Positions 10,887 through 19,388 of a stretch of 32,499 bases of DNA are shown here, piece after piece. The stretch comes from Akkermansiaceae bacterium (GTDB taxonomy: Bacteria > Verrucomicrobiota > Verrucomicrobiia > Verrucomicrobiales > Akkermansiaceae): NCBI GenBank assembly GCA_015062045.1, contig SUVJ01000021.1:1-32499 (forward strand). Reading direction: 5' to 3'. Below the pieces are notes generated by a model. That model ran no database searches, was not told the origin of the DNA, and saw only the letters and a list, made by a program, of their open reading frames with translations. Position numbers and translations under genes: made by a program. The first letter of the stretch is position 1. The number at the start of each line of letters is the position of its first letter.

Positions 10887-10911
10887 TCCCCCCCTACAGC
10901 TCACAAACTTC

Positions 10912-10945
10912 ACCGCCCGGTTGGCTCCTTCAACCGGGCGGTTTT
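10912..10945 (+). terminator. intrinsic terminator after rpoC
   Basis: A perfect 12-bp stem (accgcccggttg 10912-10923, caaccgggcggt 10931-10942) with a 7-nt loop is followed directly by a T-run (ggttttc). It closes the rplK-rpoC operon. Read on the - strand it has no T-run, so it serves the + strand. Confidence 0.93.
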
Positions 10946-10984
10946 CACTTTAAGGTGAATGGCAGCAGGGCAGGGTAACAAACC

Positions 10985-11476
10985 CTATTCCTCTTCATTT
11001 AACGGCAGGTATGTCATGCCCTCAAAGGTTACTTCAATATCATACGCGCTGAAGGGGATACCGTTGTGAGATAATCCTCGGTCTTTTTTGAACCGGGAAA
11101 CTCGAATGCCCGGCTTGCTGAGCATGTCTCGTTTTACGAGAAGCGTTAAGTATTTTTTTAAGTAGTCTTCGAGCCCGTCAGCGTAGGATTCAAAGGCTTT
11201 TTCTTCCGTTTGGGGAACCTCTACAAACCATTTAAATGTAAAGCCGGGTAAGCGGTCATAGTTCGGGTAGGTGGAATAGAGCGTTTCTCCACCCAACTGA
11301 GCTATGTCAAAATGAATCTTGTTGCGGATGTTATTCCAAATTAAATATTTATTGACTTGGCTATGGTAGTGGTTGCGTTCTTCGCTCTGTTGATATTTTG
11401 TGTAAAAGAAGAGAGCGCTGCCGGCACTGGCGAGTACAATGGCGCAAATAAGGATGCTGAGAAGTATTTTTTTCAT
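10985..11476 (-). CDS. small membrane-anchored protein of unknown function
   Basis: I do not recognise this 163-residue protein. It begins MKKILLSILICAIVLASAGSA, a single hydrophobic segment (about residues 4-26) preceded by two lysines. No clear signal-peptidase site follows, so it is probably a signal-anchor with the rest in the periplasm. The soluble part has no cysteines and no motif I can assign. It contains charged, aromatic-rich stretches (YSTYPNYDRLPGFTFKWFVEVPQ) and ends in acidic residues. It lies between the rpoC terminator and the GH2 terminator at 11541-11573 and is therefore probably transcribed alone. A weak promoter candidate (TTGCTT-N17-TAGCTT) lies about 50-80 nt upstream of the ATG. 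Confidence 0.75.
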   Translation of the reverse strand: MKKILLSILICAIVLASAGSALFFYTKYQQSEERNHYHSQVNKYLIWNNIRNKIHFDIAQLGGETLYSTYPNYDRLPGFTFKWFVEVPQTEEKAFESYADGLEDYLKKYLTLLVKRDMLSKPGIRVSRFKKDRGLSHNGIPFSAYDIEVTFEGMTYLPLNEEE

Positions 11477-11540
11477 GGCGAGTATAATTGTTCAATGCCT
11501 TCTTTTGTATAAAGCTAACACATTTACTCATCTAAAGCAA

Positions 11541-11573
11541 TAAAAAAGCCGCTCTGCATGGGGCAGAGCGGCT
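11541..11573 (-). terminator. intrinsic terminator after the GH2 gene
   Basis: An 11-bp perfect stem (11547-11557 with 11563-11573, agccgctctgc/gcagagcggct) with a 5-nt loop is followed on the - strand by six Ts (A-run at 11542-11547 on the + strand). It lies just downstream of the GH2 stop codon and separates that gene from the small membrane protein. Confidence 0.92.
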
Positions 11574-11593
11574 GAAAATGTGACATTGCTGCG

Positions 11594-14590
11594 TTATTTG
11601 GCGGGGGTAACCACAACGGGTACTTTCACCTCCGGCAGCCCCTCTGCCTTGATGGTGACGGTAGCCGTGCCGGTTTCTCCACGCTTGCTGCGTACCACGG
11701 CCAGTATGCGGCCGTTAAAGAAGCTTTGTTTGGTGTTTTGCAGGCTGGTATGGTCTATGGGGTTGCCGTTGCAGAACCCGGCCAGTACGGCAGGTCCCTC
11801 GATGGAGAACTCCACCTTGCGGCAGTCTGTGGGCACCACATTGCCATCCTTATCCGTAAGGGCGAGCTCAATGTGAGCAAGGTCGTGCCCATCTGCACAG
11901 ATCGCTTGGCGATCTACCACGGGTGTTACAGCTGCGGATTCACCGGTGGTGACACGCTTGGCTGTAGCCCAGGGCTTGCCGTCCTTTTTGACCACTACCT
12001 CTACGGTGCCGGGCTCGTACACAACGTCCTCCCACGTGAAGCGGTATTGGTTTTTGCTGACATCGAGGTACGGTACCTTGTTGTTTTTAGAATCATTACC
12101 TTTTTGGCGGAAAGTGTCACCATCTCCGCGTTTGCGTACACCTTGGCTTTTGCCATTGACAAAGAGCTCTGCTTCATCCCCGGAGGTAAACACCATAACG
12201 GGTGTTTTTTGTCCTTCGCGGCCCTGCCAATTCCAGTGTGGCAGAATGTGAGCTTGTGCCAGCTCCGGGTTCCATTGGCTTTGGTAGAGGTAATAGACAT
12301 CTTTGGGGAACCCCGCAAGGTCTATAATACCAAAGTAGGAGGAGCGGCTGGGAGCCTTATTGCCCATAGCTTCATACTGTTTCATGATTTCCTTACGCTC
12401 GGCCTCGGGCAGGTGTTTGATGTTGCCCTCTATGGTGGCATCCTGGTTAAAGGGGGTGGGCTCACCAAGGTAGTCGAACCCGGTCCATACGTATTCGCCG
12501 GCTACATCCGGGGCTTTAGTGTGGGCATGCATCTCTATGTCTGCGCAGTATCCCCAGTGCGTGGAGGCTACACCATATGCACTCACTTGGAACGGGGCGA
12601 TGCTGACACCTTGGTAACCACCCTGTACATTCCATTTGAGGGGGAAGGCGTAGGTGTCTCGGGTGCCTACGCAAGAGCAGGTTTCTGAGCCGTAGTAGGG
12701 CTTGTCCGGGTGCATTTTGCGGAACAAGGGGTAGAGATGCGGCTTATAGTTAAAGCCGTATACATCCATGGTTTCCTCAAAACCGTTGCGGAACGCGTTT
12801 TGGTCGTTACAGCCAACAGTGTAGGGGCGCGTGGTGTCGTACTTGCGTATTTCATCTCGCAGCCCGTTGGCAATGGCTATGTTTTGCTCGTGGCGTTTCG
12901 GGTTTTTGGGGGCACTTTGCTCCGGTACCTCGTTGCCACCGCTCCAAGCAATGATGGAGGGGTGGTTGCGGTCTCTGAGCATGAAGTTCTGCACGTCCTT
13001 TTGCCACCACTCGTCCCAATAGATGTGGTAGCCGTTCACTTTTTCGTACTTCTGGCGTTTCCAGATGTCGAAAAGCTCATCGATGACCAAAATGCCGTGT
13101 TTGTCGCACAGGTCAAGCACCTCGGGGGCGGGCGGGTTGTGGGTCATGCGTATGGAGTTGCAACCCATGGCCTTAAGTTTTTCTATTTTACGCTCATAGC
13201 CACGGGCATGGAATGCCGCACCCAAGGCACCTAAGTCATGGTGCTCGCACACGCCTTTAATGCGTACTTTTTGGCCGTTGAGGTAAAACCCGTCCGTTTT
13301 CCACTCTGCCGTGCGTACACCGAAGTCGGTTTTTTTGCTGTCTATCAGTTTGCCGTTGTGCAGCACTGTAGTTTCCATCGTATAGAGATGGGGGGATTCG
13401 CAGCTCCATAATTTGGGGTCGGTAAGGTGAATCTCTTGCTCAACAACACCTTCCGTGCCGGGGGCAATGGTAATGATTGCCGGGGGGGCTTGTATGCCGG
13501 CAACTTGTTGCTGCACTACAATTTCTGCCGTATCTGAGCCGGTGTTAGCCACCGTGGTTTGTACTTTAACCGTTGCAGATTCCTTTGTAACATGAGGGGT
13601 GGTGATGTATGTAGGCCATTGGGTAAGATGCACGGGGCCGGTTTTCTCCAACCACACATGGCGGTAAATGCCGGCCCCGGGGTACCAGCGGGTGGAAAGC
13701 GGCAGGTTGCTGGCCATAACGGCTACCTTGTTGTTGCCCGGTTTGATATACGGGGTAATATCCACCCGGAAAGAGTTGTAGCCATACGCCCATTCTCCGG
13801 CCGGTTGGCCGTTGATGTATACCTTGGGGTTGGACATTACGCCGTCAAAGTCCAGATAATAGCGATCCTTCTCAGCTGAAAAGTCTGCAGGTATCTCAAA
13901 ATTTTTGCGGTACCAGCCCCAACCGTTCCACGGGAGCTTGCCGGTTTCATTAGGCTCATCTGCCAGGAAGGGGCTTTCAATAGCCCAGTCATGCGGTAAT
14001 TGTACAGGTTTGTAACCCTCCTCAGAGGCATCGGGCAGGGCATGTACAAAGGCTCCCGTGCCATTTTTGACGGTGATGGGGCGATTGTCTGTGCCGGTGA
14101 AGATAACTTCCCTCACACTGGCCCACTGGCTTTGGGAGGTTCCCCCGTCAAAACTGATAACAACCTCATCTATGGGTTGCGGGTCATCCTTCATCATGAC
14201 AAACGCTGCGGCCTGGCCTCCGGCATTGAATTTCTCTACAATTTTTTTGCCGTTTTTGCATTTGACGGTAATGGTAACATCAAAGTTGCACACTTTTTCC
14301 CAATAGATGAAGAAAAGCTGTACAGGGTCATTAAAATTGGGGCGAACCGTCAGTTTGTGACCTTTGGATTGGTTGGGGGCACACCAGCGGGTGTTCATGT
14401 CATTGTCTACTGCATGAGATGCCGGGTGCCCGCCTTGGTGGCTGTTTGCCGTTGCGGCAGAACCGGCTAATGCCGGGTCATACCCACCAAAGTATTTGAA
14501 CTTCCAGTCGAAATCAAAGCTCTCTCGCTCTCCGGCGGTTGCCAAAGTGGCAGAAAGTGCCATTAGGGGGAATAGGTATTTTGCTCTCAT
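11594..14590 (-). CDS. secreted GH2-family glycosidase, probable beta-galactosidase, with inserted F5/8C-like domain
   Basis: This is a 998-residue glycoside hydrolase family 2 enzyme, most likely a beta-galactosidase acting on host or dietary glycans in the periplasm or outside the cell. An N-terminal signal peptide (MRAKYLFPLMALSATLATAG) is followed by the first GH2 sugar-binding strand (FDFDWKFKYF). An inserted F5/8-type-C-like module follows at about residues 35-170 (SHAVDNDMNTRWCA). The GH2 sugar-binding domain then resumes (QLPHDWAIESPF), with immunoglobulin-like and TIM-barrel domains after it. The acid/base is E554 in WSGGNEVPE and the nucleophile is E636 in YYGSETCSC. C-terminal DUF4982-like (about residues 750-830) and GH2 C-terminal Ig-like domains follow. 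It is monocistronic, with its own terminator. An 11-bp inverted repeat lies upstream and may bind a regulator. Substrate specificity cannot be read from sequence alone. Confidence 0.9.
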   Translation of the reverse strand: MRAKYLFPLMALSATLATAGERESFDFDWKFKYFGGYDPALAGSAATANSHQGGHPASHAVDNDMNTRWCAPNQSKGHKLTVRPNFNDPVQLFFIYWEKVCNFDVTITVKCKNGKKIVEKFNAGGQAAAFVMMKDDPQPIDEVVISFDGGTSQSQWASVREVIFTGTDNRPITVKNGTGAFVHALPDASEEGYKPVQLPHDWAIESPFLADEPNETGKLPWNGWGWYRKNFEIPADFSAEKDRYYLDFDGVMSNPKVYINGQPAGEWAYGYNSFRVDITPYIKPGNNKVAVMASNLPLSTRWYPGAGIYRHVWLEKTGPVHLTQWPTYITTPHVTKESATVKVQTTVANTGSDTAEIVVQQQVAGIQAPPAIITIAPGTEGVVEQEIHLTDPKLWSCESPHLYTMETTVLHNGKLIDSKKTDFGVRTAEWKTDGFYLNGQKVRIKGVCEHHDLGALGAAFHARGYERKIEKLKAMGCNSIRMTHNPPAPEVLDLCDKHGILVIDELFDIWKRQKYEKVNGYHIYWDEWWQKDVQNFMLRDRNHPSIIAWSGGNEVPEQSAPKNPKRHEQNIAIANGLRDEIRKYDTTRPYTVGCNDQNAFRNGFEETMDVYGFNYKPHLYPLFRKMHPDKPYYGSETCSCVGTRDTYAFPLKWNVQGGYQGVSIAPFQVSAYGVASTHWGYCADIEMHAHTKAPDVAGEYVWTGFDYLGEPTPFNQDATIEGNIKHLPEAERKEIMKQYEAMGNKAPSRSSYFGIIDLAGFPKDVYYLYQSQWNPELAQAHILPHWNWQGREGQKTPVMVFTSGDEAELFVNGKSQGVRKRGDGDTFRQKGNDSKNNKVPYLDVSKNQYRFTWEDVVYEPGTVEVVVKKDGKPWATAKRVTTGESAAVTPVVDRQAICADGHDLAHIELALTDKDGNVVPTDCRKVEFSIEGPAVLAGFCNGNPIDHTSLQNTKQSFFNGRILAVVRSKRGETGTATVTIKAEGLPEVKVPVVVTPAK

Positions 14591-14603
14591 AACTTATAAC
14601 AGT

Positions 14604-14655
14604 ATGCGGTGTGAAACCTGTATCTTTCTTCACCATAGCAAAAATCACACCGCAT
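14604..14655. promoter_or_regulatory. inverted repeat upstream of the GH2 gene (possible operator)
   Basis: A perfect 11-bp inverted repeat, atgcggtgtga at 14604-14614 and tcacaccgcat at 14645-14655, brackets 30 bp and starts 14 bp upstream of the GH2 ATG. It sits where a promoter and operator would be expected. No convincing -35/-10 pair is visible beside it. Looping or cooperative binding by a dimeric regulator is an inference. Confidence 0.45.
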
Positions 14656-14662
14656 GACAAGC

Positions 14663-14694
14663 AAAAAATCCCTGCAAGAGATGCGCTTGCGGGG
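14663..14694 (-). terminator. intrinsic terminator after the GT4 gene
   Basis: On the - strand a 9-bp stem with one mismatch (ccccgcaag, 7-nt loop, cttgcaggg; + strand 14670-14678 with 14686-14694) is followed by six Ts (A-run at 14663-14668). It lies just after the glycosyltransferase stop codon. Confidence 0.8.
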
Positions 14695-14720
14695 GGATAT
14701 GCGGGATACGGGGGAATGCT

Positions 14721-15800
14721 TTAGTGCTGCAACATGGCTTGAACACAGCGGTTGCAGACCTCTTGCCATGTCGGAAACTCCGGGCAAATAAAGGGGTGTT
14801 TTTTGTCGTATGCGGCATTGGCTTTGGCTATAAAATCCGCCTCATCCGCATTGTTGAAAAGATATTGTGCCGGAATATTCTCGCGAATGGGGGGGATATC
14901 TGATGCCACACAGGGTACACCATTGAGCAAACATTCCACCGGGGGCATGCCGTAGCTTTCATAGTCGGAAAAATAGACAGCCATGCGGCACTTTTCCCGC
15001 AATAAGGTGCGCAACTCTGCATAGGGGATACGGGCGTGGTGAATCCACCCGTCATCCGGCAGTGAAAGATCCTCCGGCATGCTGCCCACCACGTGTATGC
15101 GTATATCTTTACCATCTTCGCGCGTGTTGAGCCAAGCGGAGATGCGTTGCAGGGTTAAAGGTGTGCATTTATGGGGGAAGGTGGAGGCATAGGTGAGCAC
15201 ATCTCTCTTGGGCGAATCTGTTTCTGTTGCGGGGGGCGTATCATCGTAGCCAATGCCGATGCGTGCGATGCGTGCTTGGGGTACATAATGCAAAATGCGC
15301 GATGCATTAAATTGAGTGTGTGTCAGCACCAGATCAGATATTTTCATGGCGCGCAATGATAAATTGCGAAAATACAGCAGCTCATGCCAAGGAAAGGGGC
15401 CTTTGCGATCCGCAGCGGAGCGCTGCTCGTAGTGCTCCCACATCACATCATGCACGTAGCATGCCATTTTTGCCTTGCCGAAACGCGGGAAAAACGGCGG
15501 CACGCCTTTGGGTAAAATCACCCAATCAGGCTTAATTTTGCGAACGGAGGCACACAGGCCGAATTGATCCCACCACACGCGGGCAAAACGGCGTGGCACA
15601 GGCTTATCCGTAAGGTGCACGTGCACGTGTGGGGGGCAATTTTTAAAGATATCTTTACACTCGTTGTTGCCCAAAATATGTAATTCCGTAACCTCGGGGC
15701 AGTTCATTAACCCTTTGGCCAACCCCATGGAAACATTGAATATACCCATGGATTTGGTGCGTTGAAAACTTTGGTCTGTAAGTGCTATGGCTACCTTCAT
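14721..15800 (-). CDS. GT4-family glycosyltransferase
   Basis: This is a retaining, GT-B-fold glycosyltransferase of family 4 that probably transfers a sugar from a nucleotide-sugar in polysaccharide or lipopolysaccharide synthesis at the cytoplasmic face. From the ATG at 15800 it has 359 residues starting MKVAIALTDQSFQRTKSMGI, the typical N-terminal Rossmann strand; an upstream in-frame ATG would add 13 unlikely residues. The C-terminal half carries the diagnostic E-x7-E motif in SDYESYGMPPVECLLNGVPC, followed by ASDIPPIREN. There is no signal peptide or membrane segment. It is transcribed alone, divergently from tig, with a promoter at 15826-15853 and a terminator at 14663-14694. The donor and acceptor cannot be predicted. 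Confidence 0.88.
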   Translation of the reverse strand: MKVAIALTDQSFQRTKSMGIFNVSMGLAKGLMNCPEVTELHILGNNECKDIFKNCPPHVHVHLTDKPVPRRFARVWWDQFGLCASVRKIKPDWVILPKGVPPFFPRFGKAKMACYVHDVMWEHYEQRSAADRKGPFPWHELLYFRNLSLRAMKISDLVLTHTQFNASRILHYVPQARIARIGIGYDDTPPATETDSPKRDVLTYASTFPHKCTPLTLQRISAWLNTREDGKDIRIHVVGSMPEDLSLPDDGWIHHARIPYAELRTLLREKCRMAVYFSDYESYGMPPVECLLNGVPCVASDIPPIRENIPAQYLFNNADEADFIAKANAAYDKKHPFICPEFPTWQEVCNRCVQAMLQH

Positions 15801-15825
15801 GTGCGGTGCGTATTTATTTTGAGTC

Positions 15826-15853
15826 AGACTAACACACAAGGGCTCTTTGTCAA
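15826..15853 (-). promoter_or_regulatory. promoter of the GT4 gene
   Basis: Read on the - strand, TTGACA (15853-15848), a 16-bp spacer and TAGTCT (15831-15826) resemble a sigma-70-type promoter. The predicted leader is about 18-20 nt, without an SD. Confidence 0.55.
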
Positions 15854-15925
15854 GATATTTTTAGGCCGGAATTGCCTTGTGCTCGTTACTAACGGTTAAA
15901 AACTTTGTCATTACTCACTCTCGGC

Positions 15926-15954
15926 TTGCCAAAAGTGAGGTGTTATGGTAGAAT
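15926..15954 (+). promoter_or_regulatory. promoter of tig
   Basis: TTGCCA (15926-15931), a 17-bp spacer and TAGAAT (15949-15954) form a good sigma-70-like promoter. The predicted leader is about 30 nt before the ATG at 15993, without an SD. Confidence 0.6.
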
Positions 15955-15992
15955 ACCGCAACTTTTTCTGCAATTTTCAAACCTTAAGAATT

Positions 15993-17297
15993 ATGGAAAT
16001 TACCATCAACAAGACAAGCGATTGCCAGGTGGAGCTCAAGGCTACCGTACCGGCAGCTGATGTAACCGCCATTCAGGACGGTATTATCAAGTCCATTGCC
16101 GGCAGTGCCCGTATCCCCGGTTTCCGCCCCGGTAAGGCTCCCAAGAGCGTGATTGTCAAACGTTATGCTTCTGATATTAAGGATGAGCTCGATGCTCGTC
16201 TGCGCTCCGATATCCAAGACAAATGCTTGGATGAGAACCCCGAGCTCAAGGTGCTTGACTTCGGTGATATTCAAAGCGGCGTGCAGGAGGACGGCTCTTA
16301 TACCCTTACCTCCAAGCTCACGGTAGTGCCCGAGTTTGAGCTGCCCGAGTACATGGGTATTGAGGTAAGTGTACCCACCACGGAGGTGTCCGATGCTGAG
16401 ATTGACGAAACCCTGGCCAAGTATGCAGAGACTTCTGCACGCCACGAGGTGACGGAGCGCGCATCCGCCCAAGGCGATGTGGTGGTAATTGACTTCAAGA
16501 CCACGGTAGAGGGGCAGCCCACCGCTGAGTACTGTGGTAAGCCCGTTGGCTTTATGGAAGGCCGTGAGGACTACTGGGTAACGCTGGAGGAAGACCGCTT
16601 CATGCCCGAGCTTGCTGCCGGCTTGGTTGGCGTAAGTGCCGGTGAGTCCAAGGATATTACGGCTTCCCTTAAGGAGGACTTCCCCATCTCCGACCTTGCC
16701 GGTAAGGAGGTTGTGTTCCACTGCACAGTTAAAGAGGTGCGCGAGAAGCAGGTGCCCGAGGTGAACGAGGAGCTCTTCGCCACCGCTCTGCCCGGCAAGA
16801 CCATGGCTGAGATTCGTGACATCGTTAAAGAGAACCTCAAGGGTAACAAAGAGCGCAGCAATGATGAGGCTAAGGCCGAGCAAATCTCTGAGAAACTGGC
16901 AGAACAGCTCTCCTTTGCTCTGCCCACCGAGCTCGTAGAGCGCGAGAACGAGAACACCGTGCAACGTAAGGTGTATGCCGCTATTCAGGGCGGTAACTAT
17001 GATGCTGCCAAAGATATGGATGCACTGCGTGAGGAGGCCATGAAAGAGACCGAGCGCAACCTGCGCGTGTACTTCGCCCTGCAGGAGATTGCCCACCGCG
17101 AGCACGTTGTTGCTACGGATCAAGAGATGATTGAGGCTATCTCCAACATGGCCAAGCAGGCTCGTGAGAACAACCTCAAGAGCTTCATCCGCAAGCTGCA
17201 GCGCGAGGGTCGCATGACAGGTGTTCGCCTGTCCATCATCACCTCCAAGGTGCTTGATCTGTTGGCTCGCAACGCCAAGGTTACCGTTACCGAGTAA
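15993..17297 (+). CDS. tig: trigger factor (ribosome-associated chaperone / prolyl isomerase)
   Basis: Trigger factor binds at the ribosomal exit tunnel and chaperones nascent chains. From the ATG at 15993 the protein has 434 residues, almost the E. coli length (432). The ribosome-binding N-terminal domain carries the signature loop GFRPGKAP (about residues 42-49; family GFRxGKxP). A PPIase domain follows at about residues 150-245 (GDVVVIDFKTTVEGQPT ... FMPELAAGLVGVSAGESKDI), then the helical C-terminal arms. An upstream in-frame ATG at 15945 overlaps the -10 region of the promoter, so 15993 is preferred. The gene is monocistronic, with its own promoter and a strong terminator. No clp genes follow, unlike the tig-clpP-clpX arrangement of many bacteria. 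Confidence 0.95.
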   Translation: MEITINKTSDCQVELKATVPAADVTAIQDGIIKSIAGSARIPGFRPGKAPKSVIVKRYASDIKDELDARLRSDIQDKCLDENPELKVLDFGDIQSGVQEDGSYTLTSKLTVVPEFELPEYMGIEVSVPTTEVSDAEIDETLAKYAETSARHEVTERASAQGDVVVIDFKTTVEGQPTAEYCGKPVGFMEGREDYWVTLEEDRFMPELAAGLVGVSAGESKDITASLKEDFPISDLAGKEVVFHCTVKEVREKQVPEVNEELFATALPGKTMAEIRDIVKENLKGNKERSNDEAKAEQISEKLAEQLSFALPTELVERENENTVQRKVYAAIQGGNYDAAKDMDALREEAMKETERNLRVYFALQEIAHREHVVATDQEMIEAISNMAKQARENNLKSFIRKLQREGRMTGVRLSIITSKVLDLLARNAKVTVTE

Positions 17298-17322
17298 TCG
17301 CAACGTACAGTTATTTTGATTC

Positions 17323-17354
17323 GCTCGCCCCCTTAAAACGGGGCGAGCTTTTTT
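17323..17354 (+). terminator. intrinsic terminator after tig
   Basis: A perfect 9-bp stem (gctcgcccc 17323-17331, ggggcgagc 17340-17348) with an 8-nt loop is followed by six Ts (17349-17354). Confidence 0.94.
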
Positions 17355-17416
17355 GGATTGGTGAGCCGCAACAAAATGACATAAAGGCACACAATTAGCT
17401 TGCGGTGCTCAGTGAA

Positions 17417-18382
17417 ATGCGTACAATGAAAAGCATGTTCAGAACATCAATTTTTGCATGTGCCGTGGCCGCTTTGGTTGCCCCTGCCATGGGGGCAGAA
17501 TGGGGAAGCGATTTTGAAGCAGCCAAAGCTCAGGCTAAAGCTGAAAATAAGGCCATTTTGATGAACTTTACGGGATCCGATTGGTGTGCGCATTGCCGCA
17601 GAATTAAATATGCCGTGTTGGATACACCCGAGTTTGCCGACTATGTGGCAGATAAATACATATTGGTAGAGGTAGATTTGCCCCGCCGTATACAATTGGA
17701 TGCCGCCGTGCGGGAGCAACGCCAACAGCTGTGCCGTGAGTATGGTGTAAGCGGTTTCCCTACCTTCCTGATGCTTAGCCCCGATGGTGAAGTGCTGGAT
17801 GGCTTTACCGGAGGCCATGCAGAGTGGACGAGCATGCGTATGTACTTAGATAATGCCTTGACCCGCAGACAACAGTTGAAAGAGGCCCGCCAACAAACCG
17901 GGGTGGCCAGGGCTACTGCGTTGGCTGCCATTTACAAGGAGTTCCCCAAGCGTTTTGAAAAAGCCGCTGCCGCTTTGCGTATGGAAATTGTCGCGCATGA
18001 CCCGCAAGATACCACCGGCCTGCAGCAAAACGCCGCTGCGGATGCTCAAATGGCGGCACTGAGTACGGAGCTTGCCGGCTATGGGCGGCATGACTACCAA
18101 GGCAAAGCCCGCGTATATGATGCCTATTTGGCTCAGGCACACCCCCTTAATGAAGAGCGTATCATGGAGCGTAAGCGTGCGGAGGTCATCTTCCCCTGCC
18201 TGAATATCATGTTACTTAATGCCAAAACAGTGCAGGATATTCTGGCCGCAAAGGAGTATGTGCTTAAAGAAGCGCAAACCGCATACCCTGAGTCCACACG
18301 TGCAGAGATGATTCAAGCACTTGAAAAGCAATTTGAAAATCCTGAGAAAATGCTGGAGAATATCCGCAAAAAACGAAGATAA
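17417..18382 (+). CDS. secreted thioredoxin-fold protein
   Basis: This is a periplasmic thioredoxin-fold protein, probably involved in disulfide exchange or reduction outside the cytoplasm. From the ATG at 17417 it has 321 residues. A signal peptide (hydrophobic FACAVAALVAPAMGA) is followed by a thioredoxin domain at about residues 28-150. The redox motif WCAHC (C57, C60) and the cis-proline loop GVSGFPTFLML are both present. The C-terminal ~170 residues are Ala/Glu-rich, helical-looking and not assignable. In-frame ATGs at 17426 and 17435 are equally compatible with the signal peptide, and a GTG at 17405 is possible. No SD helps choose. The gene stands between the tig terminator and its own terminator at 18410-18449, so it is probably transcribed alone. 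Its partner proteins are unknown. Confidence 0.85.
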   Translation: MRTMKSMFRTSIFACAVAALVAPAMGAEWGSDFEAAKAQAKAENKAILMNFTGSDWCAHCRRIKYAVLDTPEFADYVADKYILVEVDLPRRIQLDAAVREQRQQLCREYGVSGFPTFLMLSPDGEVLDGFTGGHAEWTSMRMYLDNALTRRQQLKEARQQTGVARATALAAIYKEFPKRFEKAAAALRMEIVAHDPQDTTGLQQNAAADAQMAALSTELAGYGRHDYQGKARVYDAYLAQAHPLNEERIMERKRAEVIFPCLNIMLLNAKTVQDILAAKEYVLKEAQTAYPESTRAEMIQALEKQFENPEKMLENIRKKRR

Positions 18383-18409
18383 TTCACGCAGCCTCATGTG
18401 AAAATGCCA

Positions 18410-18449
18410 AATCCCGATTTGCTCCGGCAAATTGGGATTGACTGTTTTT
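18410..18449 (+). terminator. intrinsic terminator after the thioredoxin-like gene
   Basis: A 13-bp stem with one G-U pair (aatcccgatttgc 18410-18422, gcaaattgggatt 18427-18439) and a 4-nt loop is followed by gactg and five Ts. The 3' arm and T-run overlap the -35 box of the psd promoter. Confidence 0.85.
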
Positions 18450-18466
18450 ACAGAACCTGCTAACAT
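18438..18466 (+). promoter_or_regulatory. promoter of psd (predicted leaderless)
   Basis: TTGACT (18438-18443), a 17-bp spacer and TAACAT (18461-18466) match a sigma-70-type promoter. Only 9 nt separate the -10 box from the ATG at 18476, so transcription is predicted to start within about 0-3 nt of the start codon. Confidence 0.65.
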
Positions 18467-18475
18467 ACACCCGGT

Positions 18476-19378
18476 ATGAGCACAGAACCCATCCGATTTT
18501 ATAACCGATACACAGGCGAGATTGAGCAGGAGAAGATACTGGGAGAAAAGTACCTGCGGTGGATATACGGTACCACGCTCGGGCGTGTGGGGTTGCATGT
18601 GCTGGTGAAACGTGCCATTTTCTCCAAGCTGTTGGGGGCCATGAAAAACAGCCGTAAAAGTGCGGAGACTATACCCGCCTTTATTGAAGAATACGGCATT
18701 AATACGGAGGAGATAGAAAAACCGCTTGAAGAGTTTACCTGCTTTAACGACTTTTTTTACCGCAAACTCAAACCGGGAGCTCGCCCGTTGGCAGAGGGTA
18801 ACGTGGTAGTACTGCCGGCAGATGGTCGCCACATGGGTTGGCAAGATGCCTCAACCATGCAGGGTGCCTTTGTTAAGGGGCAAAAGTTTGATTTGCCCGC
18901 ACTGCTGGGTAGTGAGGAGCTGGCAGAGAAATATGAGCATGGCACAGTTGTGCTCAGCCGCTTGTGCCCGGTGGATTATCACCGTTTCCACTTTGTGGCA
19001 GAGGGCACGCCGGAGCCCGCGCACCGTATTCCCGGTCCGCTTGCCAGCGTGTCACCCTATTGCTTGCGCAGTAAGTTGGCTTGGCTGTGGACTAACAAGC
19101 GTGAGCTTACCGTGCTTCATACCGAGCGCGTGGGGGATGTTCTGCAGCTCGCCGTGGGTGCCACGGGGGTAGGGGCTATTTACCAAACGTACGAGGCCGG
19201 CAAACCTGTGGCTATGGGCGCAGAGCAGGGCTATTTCGGCTTCGGTGGCTCTACTGTTATGAGCTTCTTTGAACCCGGGCGTATAGAATTGGCAGAGGAT
19301 ATCAGCCGTAACACGGCAGAATGCCGGGAAACCTTTGCCCGCCAAGGCGATTTGTTGGGCAAGGTGGCTGCAAACTAA
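18476..19378 (+). CDS. psd: phosphatidylserine decarboxylase proenzyme
   Basis: This enzyme decarboxylates phosphatidylserine to phosphatidylethanolamine, the last step of PE synthesis, at the inner membrane. The 300 residues include the conserved segments FTCFNDFFYRKLKPGARP (residues 87-104), PADG (about 114-117) and CPVDYHRFHF (164-173, with the conserved His pair H169 and H172). The self-cleavage site is FGGSTV, in which G258-S259 would be cut so that S259 becomes the pyruvoyl group; the common motif is LGST, so the second glycine is a mild variation. The architecture resembles the longer psd class that has an N-terminal extension of about 80 residues. The gene is followed after 10 bp by a membrane-protein gene, suggesting a two-gene operon. 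Confidence 0.93.
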   Translation: MSTEPIRFYNRYTGEIEQEKILGEKYLRWIYGTTLGRVGLHVLVKRAIFSKLLGAMKNSRKSAETIPAFIEEYGINTEEIEKPLEEFTCFNDFFYRKLKPGARPLAEGNVVVLPADGRHMGWQDASTMQGAFVKGQKFDLPALLGSEELAEKYEHGTVVLSRLCPVDYHRFHFVAEGTPEPAHRIPGPLASVSPYCLRSKLAWLWTNKRELTVLHTERVGDVLQLAVGATGVGAIYQTYEAGKPVAMGAEQGYFGFGGSTVMSFFEPGRIELAEDISRNTAECRETFARQGDLLGKVAAN

Positions 19379-19388
19379 TGCGTGCCGT

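Noticed and set aside
6264..10913. 1549-codon open frame antisense to rpoC, and an 855-codon one antisense to rpoB (4042-6609)
   Set aside because: They lie exactly opposite highly conserved genes whose strong codon bias avoids stops in that antisense frame. Their translations are low-complexity Leu/Val/His/Gly-rich with no recognisable domain.
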